A DNA stretch of 64,000 bases. It comes from Bretschneidera sinensis (taxonomy: Eukaryota > Streptophyta > Magnoliopsida > Brassicales > Akaniaceae). The notes below the pieces were generated by a model. It ran no database searches, was not told the origin of the DNA, and was given only the letters and a program-made list of their open reading frames with translations. The translations under genes were made by a program, and so were the position numbers. Numbering within the stretch: the stretch's first letter is position 1; the number at the start of each line of letters is the position of its first letter. Below, in pieces: positions 44,857 through 57,026 of the stretch. The stretch spans positions 54,476,001 through 54,540,000 of the forward strand of contig CM043697.1 in NCBI GenBank assembly GCA_023935145.1, in the 5' to 3' direction.

Positions 44857-45690
44857 TTACAAAGTGGAACCAAGTCCCATTTTCTCTACATGATCCTTAA
44901 ATTTCAGAGGTGGCATGCCTTTAGTCAAAGGATCAGTGATCATCAATTCAGTGCTAATGTGTTCAATGACCACTTTCTTTTCTTTTACACGTTCTCTTAT
45001 GGCTAAATACTTAATGTCGATGTGTTTACTTCGACTTCCACTTTTATTGTTTTTAGCCATAAAGACAGCAGCTGAATTGTCACAGAAAATTCTTAATGGC
45101 CTAGATATAGAATCCATGACTCTAAGCCCAGAAATGAAACTCCAAAGCCATACACCATGTGAAGTGGCCTCAAAACAGGAGACGAACTCAGCTTCTATAG
45201 TAGAAGTAGCAGTCAATGTCTGCTTAGCACTTCTCCAAGAAACAGCTCCACCGGGCATTAGAAGAATGTACCCTGATGTTGATTTACGTGAATCAACATA
45301 GCCAGCAAAGTCTGAATCAGAGTAGCCAATCATATCCAGATTGTCCGTCTGTCTATATATAAGCTTGTAGTCTTTAGTTCCTTGAAGATACCTCATTAAT
45401 TTCTTTGCAGCTCTCCAGTGGTCTACACCTGGGTTACTCTGATATCGCCCTAGTATCCCCACAACAAATGCAATGTCAGGTCTAGTGCAGACAATAAGGC
45501 TTCCGACTGCAGAAGTATATGGAATGTTCTTCATCGATTCCCTCTCAAAATCGTTCTTCGGGCATTGGTTCAAATTGAATCTATCACCCTTCACAATGGG
45601 AGCTACACTTGGTGAACAATCTATTATCCGAAATCTCTCTAAAACTTTGTTGATATAGGTTTCTTGTGACAAACCTAAAACACTCGAGGT
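44857..45690 (-). pseudogene. RNase H part of copia 2 polyprotein
   Basis: Open from 45672 down to the stop at 44857-44859: SQETYINKVLERFRIIDCSP, SLIVCTRPDIAF, YSDSDFAGYVDSRKSTSGYI, SAAVFMAKNNKSGSRSKHID, ADPLTKG replaced by TDPLTKGMPPLKF. It is separated from RT by a one-base loss near 45685 (RPRVF in place of RPRGVLGLSQ). Confidence 0.9.
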
Positions 45691-46319
45691 CTATCTCTAT
45701 GGATCTTAATGCCAATGACATAAGATGCCTCACCCATATTTTTCATATCAAAATTTTTAGAGAGAAATTGTTTCACCTCATGCAGCAAGCCCTTATCATT
45801 GGTTGCAAGTAAAATATCATCCACATATAAAACTAGAAAAAAAATTTTACTCCCACTGACCTTCTGGTATATACATTAATCCATGGGGTTTTCAACAAAA
45901 CCAAATGAAGAAATTACTTCATGGAATTTATGATACCATTGACGGGAGGCTTGTTTTAAACCATATATGGATTTCTTAAGCTTGCAAACCAAATGCTCAC
46001 CATCATTAGAGGAGAAACCTTCAGGTTGTTTCATATAAACCTCCTCCTCTAGATCTCCATTAAGAAATGCGGTTTTCACATCCATTTGTTGCAGCTCAAG
46101 GTCAAAATGAGCAACTAATGCCAAAATAATATGAAGAGAATCTTTCTTAGATACAGGAGAGAAAGTCTCCATATAATCGATTCCTTCTTTTTGAGTAAAT
46201 CCCTTAGCAACGAGTCTCGCTTTGTTTCTCTCAATGTTGCCTAATGAATCTTTCTTGGTATTAAAGACCCATTTACAACCAATGGCCTTCGCCCCATTAG
46301 GCAACTCTACAAGATCCTA
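45691..46319 (-). pseudogene. Reverse transcriptase of copia 2
   Basis: From the shared TAG at 46317-46319: CKWVFNTKKDSLGNIERNKA, DYMETFSPVS, QQMDVKTAFLNGDLEEEVYM, YGLKQASRQWYHKF, stop TAA at 45876-45878 (NPMD), then LYVDDILLATND with catalytic YVDD at 45817-45828. Same frame on both sides of the stop. Confidence 0.9.
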
Positions 46320-47699
46320 GACTCCGTTACTTTTCATGGAATTCATCTCTTCCTTCATGGCATCGTGCCACAAGGTTGACTCTCTGCAACTCATGGCCTG
46401 TGAAAAGGTTTCAGGATCATTTTCAGCTCCAAAATTATAGTCAGATTCTTGTAGATATACAATGTAATCACTAGGAATTGCTGATCTCATGACTCTAGTA
46501 GATTTTCTTAATGTTGTACCAATATCTCCCAGGGGAGCTTGTGGTTCAACTGGCTGTTCAGGAACTTGTGGTATTTCCTGAACTATTTGATCTATTAGAA
46601 TGTTGTCAGCAGCTTGTGGAACCTCAATGATCGATTGGTCAACACGAGCTTGTACTTGAGGCGTGTTATGAACTATAACCAATCTATCATTGGATGAAGG
46701 TTGATATTCTGTATGATCATGTGCAGGTTCTGTATGATCATGTGCAGGAACTAAGTTCCTGAATCGATCCCTCCCATTGATCATGTCATTCTCTAAAAAC
46801 TTAGCGTTTCTTGATTCCACAATCCTAGTAGTATGAGTTGGACAATAAAACCTGTAACCCTTAGACCTTTCGGCATATCCAACGAAATACCCACTAATGG
46901 TCCTCGGATCCAGTTTCTTCTCTTGTGGGTTATAAATCCTCACCTTAGACGGACATCCCCAAACGCGCATACGTCGCAAACTCGGTTTTCAACCTTTCCA
47001 TAATTCAAATGGTGTCTTGGGAACAGCCTTGGTTGGAACTCGGTTTAATATATACGCCGCCAACTTTAGTGCTTCAGTCCACAAGGATGTAGAAAGGTTG
47101 GAGTTGCTAAGCATACTCCGCACCATGTCCATCAATGTTCGGTTTCTTCTTTCTGCAACACTATTCTGGTATGAGGAACCAGACATAGTGTATTGGGCAA
47201 CAATCCCATGTTCTTAAAGAAACTTGGCAAAAAGACTAAGTGCTTGTTCACTTTCTGTGTATCTATCATAATATTCTCCACCTTTATCGGATCTCACAAT
47301 TTGTATTTGCTTTCCGCATTGGTTCTCAACTTTAGCCTTAAAGACTTTGAAGGCATCCAATGCTTCATTTTTGTTATGAAGCAAATAGATATACATATAT
47401 CGTGAGTAATTATCGATAAAAGTGACGAAATATTTCTGACCATGTGCGTCCATGTCTGGACAACATATATCAGTATGAATGATTTCTAATATGTCTGAAC
47501 TCCTATTAGCACATTTCTTGGACTTGTTGGTCTGCTTTCCCTTAATGCAGTCTACACAAGTCTCAAAATCAGTATAATCCAGAGTACTTAGTACCCCTTC
47601 ATTCACTAATCTCTTAATTCTTTCTATGGAGATATGCCATAATCTCCGGTGCCATAATATAGAGGAGTCCTCGTTAATATTACACCTTTTAACGCCAGT
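46317..47699 (-). pseudogene. Integrase of copia 2
   Basis: Reading down: LWHRRLWHISIERIKRLVNE (usual RLGH is RLWH, losing the Gly), CVDCIKGKQ, IHTDICCPD, FIDNYSRYMY, VRSDKGGEYYD with the catalytic Asp kept, [12 protein letters not shown] with the Glu, GCPSKVRIY and YFVGYAERSKGYRFY, then a low-complexity EPAHDHTEPAHDHTE stretch. Stops at 47214 (TAA), 46989 (TGA) and 46317 (TAG). The DDE triad is complete here, unlike copia 1. Confidence 0.9.
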
Positions 47700-48900
47700 T
47701 TAAACATGCATTGAACTATAAGTGGCATCATTTTGTAAATAAAGACGATAAAGACCATCAGACAAAATACCATTCCCAACACAATCAGTTTTATAAAATA
47801 AACTGAAAGTTGTGTCTTGAAAATTAAAGGAATATCCAAATGGTATAAGTCTGGAAACAGAAATTAAGTTTCGTGAGAAACTTGGTACATAAAAGGTCCT
47901 TTCCAACTTTAAAATAAAGCCACTACTTAAAGTTAAAATGCAAGTTCGAATCGCCTCCACATGTGAGCCCATCTTGTTGCCTGATAAGATGCTTTGCTCA
48001 CTTCCCACTGGCTTCCTTAGGTTTTGCATACCCTGCAAGGAGTTTGCAATACGGATTGTAGATCCAGAATCAATCCACCAAGTGTTAATATTAACATTAA
48101 CCATATTAGATTCATAACAAACAAATGAGGTTGGATTACCTTTCTTCTCAAGCCATTTTGGGAATTTTATGTATTCCTTCTTCATATGTCCCTTCTTTTT
48201 ACAAAAGAAACATTTTTCTTCTTTCTTTATATCAGCTTGAGGTGGTATTTTACCTTTCCCCTTCTGATTAGCTTGAGATTTGATAGGTTTAGCTTTGTTC
48301 TTCCAACGGGTAGTAGCCAGTATTGCACTCTCACCCATTTCCTTCGCAAGCCTCTCTTCTTCTTGAACACACATGGTCATTAATTCATTGATTGACCATT
48401 TGTCTTTATGTGTGTTGTACGAGATTTTGAAAGGCCCGTACTCAGTTGGAAGGGTGTTCAAAATGTAGTGCACCAGGAAGGACTCCGACATATCAACCTC
48501 GAGTTTCTTAAGTTGAGCTGCAATGTCACGCATTTGCATTATGTGCTCGCGCACACCTTTTACGCTGGTGAGTCTGAGGGATAATAATCTCATTATCAGG
48601 GTGCTTGCCAATACCTTTTCTGAAGTGACAAATTGATCGTCAATGGCTTTTAGCAAATCACAGACTTTCTCATGCTGGTCGACAGAACCACATATACCAG
48701 CAGTTATCTTAGTTTTGATAAATATCACGCTAAGCCGATTGGATCGCTCCCATCGCTCATATAGCATGACCACAGCTGGAGTGCTGTTATTGTCGATTGC
48801 AAGTGGTTCGTCCTTCCTAATAGCATAATCTATGTCCATCCACCCTAGATGGAGGAGAATCCTCTCCTTCCATACCTTATAGTTATCTCCCCTAAGTTCG
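47700..48900 (-). pseudogene. gag and protease of copia 2
   Basis: Open from ATG 48839 (MDIDYAIRKDEPLAI) to TAA 47700-47702, 379 residues, with the frame extending further 5' as in copia 1. UBN2-type Gag, zinc knuckle CFFCKKKGHMKKEY (last Cys changed to Tyr), protease WWIDSGSTIRIANS with an intact Asp-Ser-Gly, and the FYVPSFSRNLISVSRLIPFG block. This is the best-preserved gag-pro in the window. Confidence 0.9.
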
Positions 48901-50352
48901 GGTATGTCACAACGGATATTAGAGAAACTAGTGGGTTGAGAAACTGCATAAAGTTCAAAAGCTTATGTCAAGATTTGAGGTCCGATTTTCTAAATTGCAT
49001 GTTTTACCAATGTAAAAAACACGCTGATATTGAATCTAATTTCATTAAAAATTACCTGTGGGCTAAATTTTTAATTCAATAAGATTCTTTATACTTTATG
49101 ATATATTTTATCAAATTATTTTTACTAAATTCATAATGTATATTATGATTACAGTTTGATGTTTTTCTATCTTTAAACTTTATGACAAAACTATTAAATT
49201 AATTCTTCTTAACTCCTGTGGGTAAATTAAGAAAAACTAATTTTAATATATTATCCTAATTAATTATATAAGCATAATAAAATCCCTGTGGGGTAAAATC
49301 ATTATATTTATATAATTAATCACAATTAATGTCCATTATGTGATCCTAATCCACTTAATATATAATTTTATATAATTAAAGATGCTGTGGCTGCTCTTTA
49401 AATATTTAAAATTATATGGTTCACTAGACATTTATATTTACTATATTTTAGGCTCTACTTAATGCCTAAAAGCAATTACACAGTAACATAATAAGCAATT
49501 ACTAAGAGTACTCCCAGGATAATTGGTTGGAACAAAACCTCATTAAAAACCAGAATCCTTAGACAGAGCATTGTCTCAGATCATGCTGTCTTATGCCAAC
49601 TACAAATTGTTTATGAATTATTCATAATTTTTTTAACTTAATTGTTCATATTAATATATTATGAACCTTAATGTGTTATGCACAAATTAAGTTTTATGAG
49701 AATAACTTAAGTTTACATAATCTAACAATATCTAAACTTAATAATATGTTATCATATGTAAATAAAATTCTCATAAACAAAACATAAATTGCATAATTAA
49801 ACATAATATTATGCACTTAATTTAATTCATTGCACAAAACAAACTTATTCTAAAAGCATGAATTGAAAAACAAAATCATGCTAAAAATGAGCATTTACTG
49901 AAATTGCATATATAGAACTAACATAAATAGTATATATGCGTAATCTTAATTTGAGCCAAATAATCACAAAATTAAAAATACATGCCCAACATTAAATTAT
50001 TTATGCACTAAAACTATTTAAACTTAAATTACATGCATAACCCAAAAAAGTTATACATATATAACACATAATTTTAGGCACATAAACAAAATAAATACTT
50101 ATAAGGGTTCATAAACTTTATTTTTGCAAATAATTACAAATCATATGCAACATAGTGAAAATCCATCAAAAATTGCTTCCAAGATTTTAAAACTCAGAAA
50201 TACTAGAAATCAAATTTCTTAATGATCTCTAATATTATTTTTCATCAAAAAAAATACTCGAAAAAAAAACAAACTTTGAAATCAAACTATTTTTCAGGTA
50301 TAAATCGAAAGTATTACAGATTGCTTAATACTTCAAGACAGAGGCAAACAAT
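48901..50352 (-). other. Long AT-rich leader of copia 2, no gene
   Basis: Same leader as 36413-37849 of copia 1, reversed. No supported frame. Confidence 0.8.
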
Positions 50353-50364
50353 GCTCTGATACTA
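50353..50364 (-). other. Primer-binding site of copia 2
   Basis: Reverse complement of GCTCTGATACTA; one base differs from the standard initiator tRNA-Met site. Confidence 0.9.
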
Positions 50365-50366
50365 AA

Positions 50367-51140
50367 TGTTAGAACTTAAATAAAATCTAAACATGTTAAA
50401 CAACTTAAATAGCATATAGATTAAATGCGGAATTATAAAGACCGTAAACATACCTCCGGCCATTGAAGCTTTTCACTTACACAATCCGCTATTCTTTCGA
50501 TATTGGTTCTTCTAGACTCTCAGAACTCTCTTCAATTGATGGTGTATGAAAGAAAAATGAGTAGTACCGAGTCTAGGGACCAAAACTGGATTTATATGTG
50601 TTCTCCCATCAAGAACGTCCGTCCGTATTCTATACGCTTATTACCACAATCAATGGGAGGCTAAAGGGTTAAACATGGACCATATATAGATTTGGTTACA
50701 TATACCTTATATTCTCAATACAACTATTGAGAATATGAACCAACATAACTTAAGCATACACCTTGTGTTTTCTCTCTAACTTCAATATGTTCTATGGTCA
50801 TCCTATTTATAGGAGAAATGCACTAAGAATGATTTAATTAATTTGGTCACAATTAATTCATAGTGGAGCATAATTGCCTCCACTTAATTGATCCACCATA
50901 TAGTGCTTGAATTAATTTGGCCACAATTAATTCTTAGTGGAGCATAATTACCTTCACTTAATTGCCACCCTATAGTGCTTGAATTAATTTGGCTACAATT
51001 AATTCTTTGTGGAGCTTAATGACCTTCACTTAATGGCCCCAATTGACTCTACCATATAGTGCACAATTGACTCTACGATATTGAAATGACCTCCACTTAA
51101 TGGCCACCATGAATGCTTGAAAGTACATGAATTTATCACA
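50367..51140 (-). repeat. 5' LTR of copia 2
   Basis: 774 bp, plus-strand ends TGTTAGAACTT and TTTATCACA. It is longer than its partner by short insertions such as ACCTTCACTTAATGG near 51020. Confidence 0.95.
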
Positions 51141-51145
51141 ATTTT

Positions 51146-53496
51146 ATGAGGACTCGAGTATTTGAGGGATTCAATAGAGTAAATATCTGACAACGCATGA
51201 GAGGGAATTTTGGGGAACTTCTTTAGCTGATTGGATTTGTTCTTCATTTGATGTTGTGTTAGAATCTATAAAAAGCAGAGAATGCTGTTAAGTGTACTTG
51301 TTTGATAATGTCGTGGTAGCCTAAAAAGCACGTTTGTATAAGTGAAACTTGTGGTAGGTGGGTGGGGGTAAGGGTAGAGATCTTAAGTTTTTTATTGAAA
51401 AGTGAGTAGAGATCTTAAGTTCAATTCCCATGTACTAAAAAAGGAAAACAGACTTCGCATTTGGTAAACCTGTGGTCACTTAGTGTGCTGTCCAACACAG
51501 AACGCAATGTTCACGCAGCAGCTCACAGTTTGATCGACACCTATTATTATTTTTTAATGTAATGGATAATTCTGAAGTTGGAATTTCAATTTTCTACTTT
51601 GGGTTAGTTAATCTGATTGTAGAATCTAATTAGCCATAAAATTGCACGAGGATTGGTTTTTTGCAGTTTTTTTCTTGGTCTGATGGCCCTTCTTAGTTTC
51701 ACCGTTTGAAGATTTGTGTGATTTGATGATACTCCAAAGTTCTAAAATTTTTCAAGTTACACACTATTGTGTTCTTCTAGGTCCATGACATGTCCTCATG
51801 ATTTCTTTTCAGCCCTACTAGCCTTAGAGGCTTCTTATTTTCCAATTTCGATTAGTAGATCATTTGACCGGGTTCTGCCCTAGTTAAATGCAATTAAGAC
51901 GTGCTCGGATGAAGAGAAATGAATACCAATTGATAATTTTAGATAGCCATGGGTAACCATGGACTTATTTAAGTTTACGGATTTGCCAGTTTTAGTAAAA
52001 ATGCCATCTGGCTCTGGCACATGCTTACGCTTTAACTCTACAATCTTGTTGATATTCCTGGTTCTTTGCTGGTGCTTAGTGTAGGTATACATGTACATAT
52101 TGAAGAGGGTAACTGTAGAGATAAAATGTTAGTTCATTTTGTAGAGATAAAATGTCAGTTCATTTCGAGTGGATGCAAATGCCATTTATTGTACTGTCCC
52201 TTTTCACCCAAGGAGAACAAATAATAGCTTTTCATTTTCTGTTCAAAGGAACCCCATTGGGCTTGTCTCTATTTGATAGTAATTGACATGCTCCTTCTCT
52301 CCCCGTCTCTATTTTGGAGGGAGGATTTAGGAGGAAGGAAAGAGGAGGCATCTGTATGGAGGAGACTTGCAACGACCACTGATAGTTTGGCATGCATTTG
52401 GAACGGGTCTTCTCTGCTCCAAATCCCGCATTTGGAACGGGTCTTCTTCACGTCTAATTCAAGTGGTTCAATTTATGAGACTGACTATATAACTCAGTTG
52501 ATTTCATTTCGTCGTGTAAAAAGCTTAGCCCACGGTAAGCATGTCTTTACCAAGCTTTCTTAAGTCTAAGCTGTAGACTGCATCAAGTGAACAAGAAAGG
52601 AAGAACGTGAAGTGATTAAAAAAAAGTCTAGTGTAAATTTGTTCCTTCAAATTAGGAGTGGTCAAAATTTGATATTTATACAAAAAAGAAAATTAGTTTC
52701 AATTGAATTTGAAGAATTTCGAATTTAATTTCATTTAAAAATAATTAAAATATTTTAACAAAGTTTTGAGGAGGAAAAAGAGAAAAAAAAAAGAATGAAA
52801 AAAGTTAACTATGTCTTTTATATTTAAACAAAAAAAGAAAATTAGTTTCAATTGAATTTGAAGAATTTCGAATTTAATTTCATTTAAAAATAATTAAAAT
52901 ATTTTAACAAAGTTTTGAGAAAGAAAGAGAGAAAAAAAGAATGGAAAAGGTTAACTATGTCTTTTGATTTTATTGGTCTGGATATACCTGGCCAATGGAC
53001 ACGAGCGGTGCACTGCACATGAGGTTTCACTCTATTCCCTACAACACAAGTAAGTTCTGATACACATAATGACATTGACTTCCTTAACAATTTGCAGGAC
53101 TTTACTTTGCAGGACATCTCCACATGGTCAAATGGCTCCATTTAGTGCAGTTAATTAGTTATAAATAAAAGGCTTTTTGCAGCAATTTAGCAACATCAAG
53201 AATTTCTTTGAATTTGTAACTACTGGCGCTTTGGTATGGATGTCAATTTGTAAATGTGAAAACGGCATGTAGCAAATTAATTTATTTACGTTAATTAATT
53301 AGTCTTAAATAATTTGGAACATATCAATTTTTATGAAAGTCATTTATGGTTATATTATTTGTTATTTAATTGAGTAAAGCATTTTCTGAACACAAGATAA
53401 ACAGTTAGCAAGGATAATAAAAACGTTCTTCTATGGTTAGTTTTTTTATTATTTTTTTCTGTTATGGAATAAGATTGATTTTTTATTTTTTATTTT
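51146..53496. other. Host-type DNA, no recognised gene
   Basis: Contains parts of duplication copy 2 and a 138-bp tandem duplication. CATTTGGAACGGGTCTTC occurs twice (52389 and 52428). The frames at 51880-52098 (minus) and 52273-52563 (plus) have no motif I can name. Confidence 0.5.
52683..52965. repeat. Tandem duplication, two ~138-145-bp units
   Basis: Units from TATTTATACAAAAAAG (52683) and TATTTAAACAAAAAAAG (52821), each ending GTTAACTATGTCTTTT, nearly identical. Confidence 0.95.
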
Positions 53497-53701
53497 TTAG
53501 AATGAGGCAAAAGAGCAGGAAACAATAAATACTATACGCAGTCGACATGAGAGTTTTTCTTCAATCCTTCTTCTGTCATGCTCTTTAGCCCAAACAGTCC
53601 TGCAAATGGCAAAAAGGTCTTTGTTGATAAAGCGGGGTTCGTAGGGATTAGCTGAAACACCATCATAGTGGAGACCATTCTTGTGAGTCCACAGCGCCCA
53701 T
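53497..53701 (-). pseudogene. Fragment of a minus-strand frame cut by element D (LINE/RNase-H-like?)
   Basis: Minus-strand frame open from the D target site down to TAA 53497-53499: ALWTHKNGLHYDG, RFINKDLFAICRTVWAKEHD. Across D, the same frame continues at 60249-60330 (IPQSEMVVIIGCTVW). The W-x-LW-x3-N pattern is reminiscent of the C-terminal region of plant LINE/RNase-H proteins, but I cannot prove the family. Confidence 0.3.
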
Positions 53702-54468
53702 TGATGAGGACACGACTAACAAATGGGAGGCGGATCCTATTCAAGTTCCAATTGGTCTAGTTACAAGAGCTCGAGCTAAAAGGTTCAAGGAAACTCTCAA
53801 TAGGCTGATTCAACACATTTGGGCTAAGAACCATCTTTGGAGGCCCAAGAATGATGCTATATGTGATCCATAAGGATGAGTTTCCATAATTCAAGCTTTG
53901 AAATAATCTAGCAACTCAAGATTGTGAATTAAAATCTTAGTTTGCCAAAATTGGAGACTTACTCGTTTTGGTTGGCCCATCAAGGAAAATGGTTGGCTGC
54001 AATTTTTTTTATTACATTTTTTTAATTGTTTCCTTATTAATTTAATTGTTGAATTGTAAGGCTTGCATGCCAATTTAGGTACTTTATTTTTTTGGATTTT
54101 AGGTTACCAGAATTGAATTTAGGTTTGTTTCTTATTCCTTAGTTTCCTTTTTCTAATTGGATACAAATTCTCATGTATTTAAATAGCTATTGGCTTTTTG
54201 GAATAACACAATTCAGATTTGATTCATACTTTATGAGAGAAAATTCTCTTTGGTTCTTTTAGAACTTCTGAACTTATCGGAGTTTTCGTGGTGTTCATCT
54301 TCGACTTATCAATCAATCCTTCCATAATTGATTGTGGCGTTTTCATTATACCAAGGTTCTTGCTTCAATATAAGCAATGGGTCGCGGTCTCACATAAATC
54401 TACTTCTAAACGATCTTGTAAGCCTTCTTGATCCATCAAGTTCTTGGTTCTTGGCGTGGATCATATCA
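53702..54468 (+). repeat. 5' LTR of element D
   Basis: 767 bp, TGATGAGGACACGAC...GATCATATCA. The first ~170 bp repeat the pol C-terminal codons (VPIGLVTRARAKRFKETL), here with a stop at CCATAAGG. Confidence 0.95.
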
Positions 54469-54470
54469 TC

Positions 54471-54483
54471 TGGTATCAGAGCC
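54471..54483 (+). other. Primer-binding site of D (initiator tRNA-Met)
   Basis: TGGTATCAGAGCC two bases after the LTR. Confidence 0.95.
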
Positions 54484-54935
54484 TTCTAGTTGCAGGTTTG
54501 CTTATCTTTTGTTCTGTTTTATTAAAAAAAAGGTGAAAAAATAGGAGAAAATTCGAAAAAAAGAGGAAGAAAGAACGAATTTCTAGTTAAAAAAAAAGTG
54601 TGATATTTAGATTCAATCCTTTCAATTCTTGTTTCAATTTCTCATCTTTGTATTCCTTGTATTCTAGCCTTTAAATCCGAATTTCTTTGTGAGTTGTTGG
54701 TGAATTGTTGCTGGAAACTTTGATACTTGTTTGGTTAGTTTGATAAGAACATATAGAGGATTATTACGAGTGGAAAAAGGCAAGAGTGGTGAGCACATAA
54801 GAGGATAAAAGCCAATATGATTTTGTATAAAAACACGAGTGAAATTGAGTGACTCATTCTTTGAGTAAAACACATGAGGGAGTGTGTGAGGTCCTTTTGT
54901 TATTTTTTTTTTCTAACTTTGTTTTTGCAGCAAAC
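54484..54935 (+). other. Leader of element D with possible 3' splice site
   Basis: No gene. A T-rich tract ending in TTTTTGCAG at 54922-54930 sits 5 bases before the likely gag ATG, a strong acceptor-like context suggesting a leader intron. Confidence 0.5.
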
Positions 54936-56192
54936 ATGTCAGACAACGAGAACAAAAATAATTCTGGAGATACGTCGGGGGAGGGTGATCCGAAGTTTCT
55001 CATGGAGGTTTTAATGGGTGAGATGAGGAGAGTATTAAGAATGGAGATGGAAAAAGTTCATGAGCGGATAGATCGGGTAGAAAATGCACGTGTGGGACAG
55101 CAACAAAATGCTCCTAATGTGCGTAGGAGGGAGAGAGTTCAAACTAGAGGAGAGAGAGATGAAGATGAAGAGTATTATGGGAATGGATTTGATGAAGAAG
55201 ATGATCGGGAATCGATTGTTAGCCATAGAAGATTTGGTGGTCGAGGTAGAGAAGCTAGGAATCGGGAAGATAGTAACTTAGGCAGTATTAAGATGAAGAT
55301 TCCATCGTTTTAAGGAAAAAACGAACCTGAAGCTTACCTTGAGTGGGAGAAGAAGATAGAATTGGTATTTGAGTGTCATAATTATTCTGAGCTTAAAAAG
55401 GTTAAACTTGCGGCCGTTGAATTTTTTGACTATGCGATTATTTGGTGGGATCAGCTAGTGTTAAACATGAGGAGAAACAGAGAGCGTCCAATAGAGACTT
55501 GGGAGGAGATGAAAACCGTGATGAGGAAACGGTTTGTTCTAAGCCATTACTACCGTGAGTTGTACAAAAAATTGTAAAGTTTTACACAAGGTAGTCGGAG
55601 TGTGGAGGATTATTATAAAGAGATGGAAGTAGCTATGATCTGACTAAATGTAGAGGAAGACCGAGAGGCTATTATGGCTAGGTTCTTGGCTAGTTTGAAC
55701 CGCGAAATTGCTAATTCGGTGGAGTTGCATCATTATGTGGAGTTAGAAGATATGGTGCACATGGCTATCAAAATTGAGAACCAACTCAAGAGGAGAGGCA
55801 ACAATACATGGTAAAACCTTAACTCGGGTTCATCTTAGAGGCCAAATTTTGTGAAGAGAGAGGAGAGGCAAGCCACGCCCAAGCCCAAAACCGAGCAAAA
55901 GCAAGAAAGTACCAGCCATGAAAATCAAGGTAAAACTGATTCTTCCACCACTAGAAATCATGATATTAAGTGTTTTAAATGCCAAGGCAAGGGTCACATA
56001 GCAAGCCAATGTTCGAACAAAAGAGTTATGGTATTGCGAGATAATGGTGAAATTGAAACTGAGGGCGAAGAAGATACCGAATATATGCCACCATTGGAGG
56101 ATGTGAGTGATGAGGAATACACTGCCCAAGGAGAATTGTTGGTTGCAAGGAGAGCTCTAAGTGTGCAAATCAAAGAAGATGACGAAGTGTAG
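54936..56192 (+). pseudogene. gag of element D
   Basis: I choose ATG 54936 (MSDNENKNN) over the longer upstream opening because it follows the acceptor-like site and begins the charged Gag N-terminus. Gag core about 55290-55800 (FQGKNEPEAYLEWEKK-like, FDYAIIWWDQLV, REAIMARFLASLN), then the zinc knuckle CFKCQGKGHIASQC at about 55972-56013, and an acidic linker DTEYMPPLEDVSDEEY. In-frame stops at TAA 55311, TAA 55575, TGA 55638, TAA 55812, TAG 55836 and TAG 56190. Confidence 0.9.
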
Positions 56193-57026
56193 CGAGAAAA
56201 CATCTTTCATATTAGATGCCACATGCAAAACAAGGTATGTAGTGTGATTATTGATGGAGATAGTTGTACGAACGTTGCTAGCACTACAATGGTGGAGAAA
56301 TTAAGGCTGCCAACAATTAAACATCCTCGGCCTTACAAGTTGCAATGGCTCAATGATAGTGGTGTAGAGAGGGTGAACAAACAGGTGTTAGTTTCCTTCC
56401 GGATTGGAAAATATGAAGATTAAGTTTTGTGTGATGTAGTTCCGATGTAAGCTGGACACTTGTTACTAGGCCGGCCATGGCAATTCAATCGGCGTGTTAA
56501 GTATGATGGTTTTACCAACAAATACTCGTTTGTAAGCAATCAAAGAACAATCACTCTAGTTCCTTTAACACCAAAGCAGGTTTATGAAGATCAAGTGAGG
56601 TTACAAAAAGAGAGTGAGCAAACGAAAGAGAGTGAGAAAAAGAGAATGAGTGAAAATCAGAAAGAGAAAATGAGAAAGGCCGGGAAAATTGAGAGAGAAA
56701 ATAAGAGAGCTGATTCGGTCATTGAGAGAAAAACAAATTTTTATGCAAGAGCGAGTGAAATAAAAAGAGCGATGTTTTTAAATAAGCCAATGATTGTACT
56801 TTTGTACAAAGAGGTGTTAAACACTAACCAATTTGACTCATCTTTGCCTAGTTTTAATGTTTCTCTTTTGCAGGAGTTTGACGATATCTTTCCCGAGGAG
56901 ATTCCACATGGCTTACCTCCTATTCGAGGCATTGAACATCAAATTGATTTCGTGCCCGGTGCTACAATTCTAAACCGACTAGCCTATCGAAGCAATCCCA
57001 AGGAGACAAAGGAGCTACAAAGGTAG
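56193..57026 (+). pseudogene. Protease region and linker of element D
   Basis: CSVIIDGDSCTNVAS (about 56235-56280) holds the protease Asp; family members usually read DGGSC, here DGDSC. Followed by HPRPYKLQWLND, LLGRPWQFNRRV and a Lys/Glu-rich linker (RLQKESEQTKESEKKRMSEN), then the RT entry block FDDIFPEEIPHGLPPIRGIE. Stops at TAA 56421, TAA 56448 and TAG 57024. Confidence 0.85.

Larger units (their letters stand above)
43816..51140 (-). mobile_element. Ty1/copia element 2, full length, minus strand
   Basis: 7325 bp, same family as copia 1 but reversed. LTRs 43816-44561 (3') and 50367-51140 (5'), PBS at 50353-50364, full gene order, and the perfect target duplication ATTTT (43811-43815 and 51141-51145). 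The coding strand keeps one frame from gag to RT with only point stops. LTRs are longer than those of copia 1 and have their own internal repeats. Confidence 0.97.
35577..53060 (+). repeat. Segmental duplication, copy 2 (interrupted by copia 1 and 2)
   Basis: Blocks 35577-35783, 42860-43815, 51141-51250, 52440-52680 and 52955-53060 match copy 1 in order. Between them lie copia 1 (35784-42859), copia 2 (43816-51140) and a segment without match (about 51250-52385). Removing both copias restores collinearity with copy 1 across both sites. Confidence 0.75.

Noticed and set aside
45473..45658. Plus-strand frames within copia 2 (44915-45301, 45473-45658, 47017-47405)
   Set aside because: Antisense shadows of the minus-strand RNase H and integrase coding sequence.
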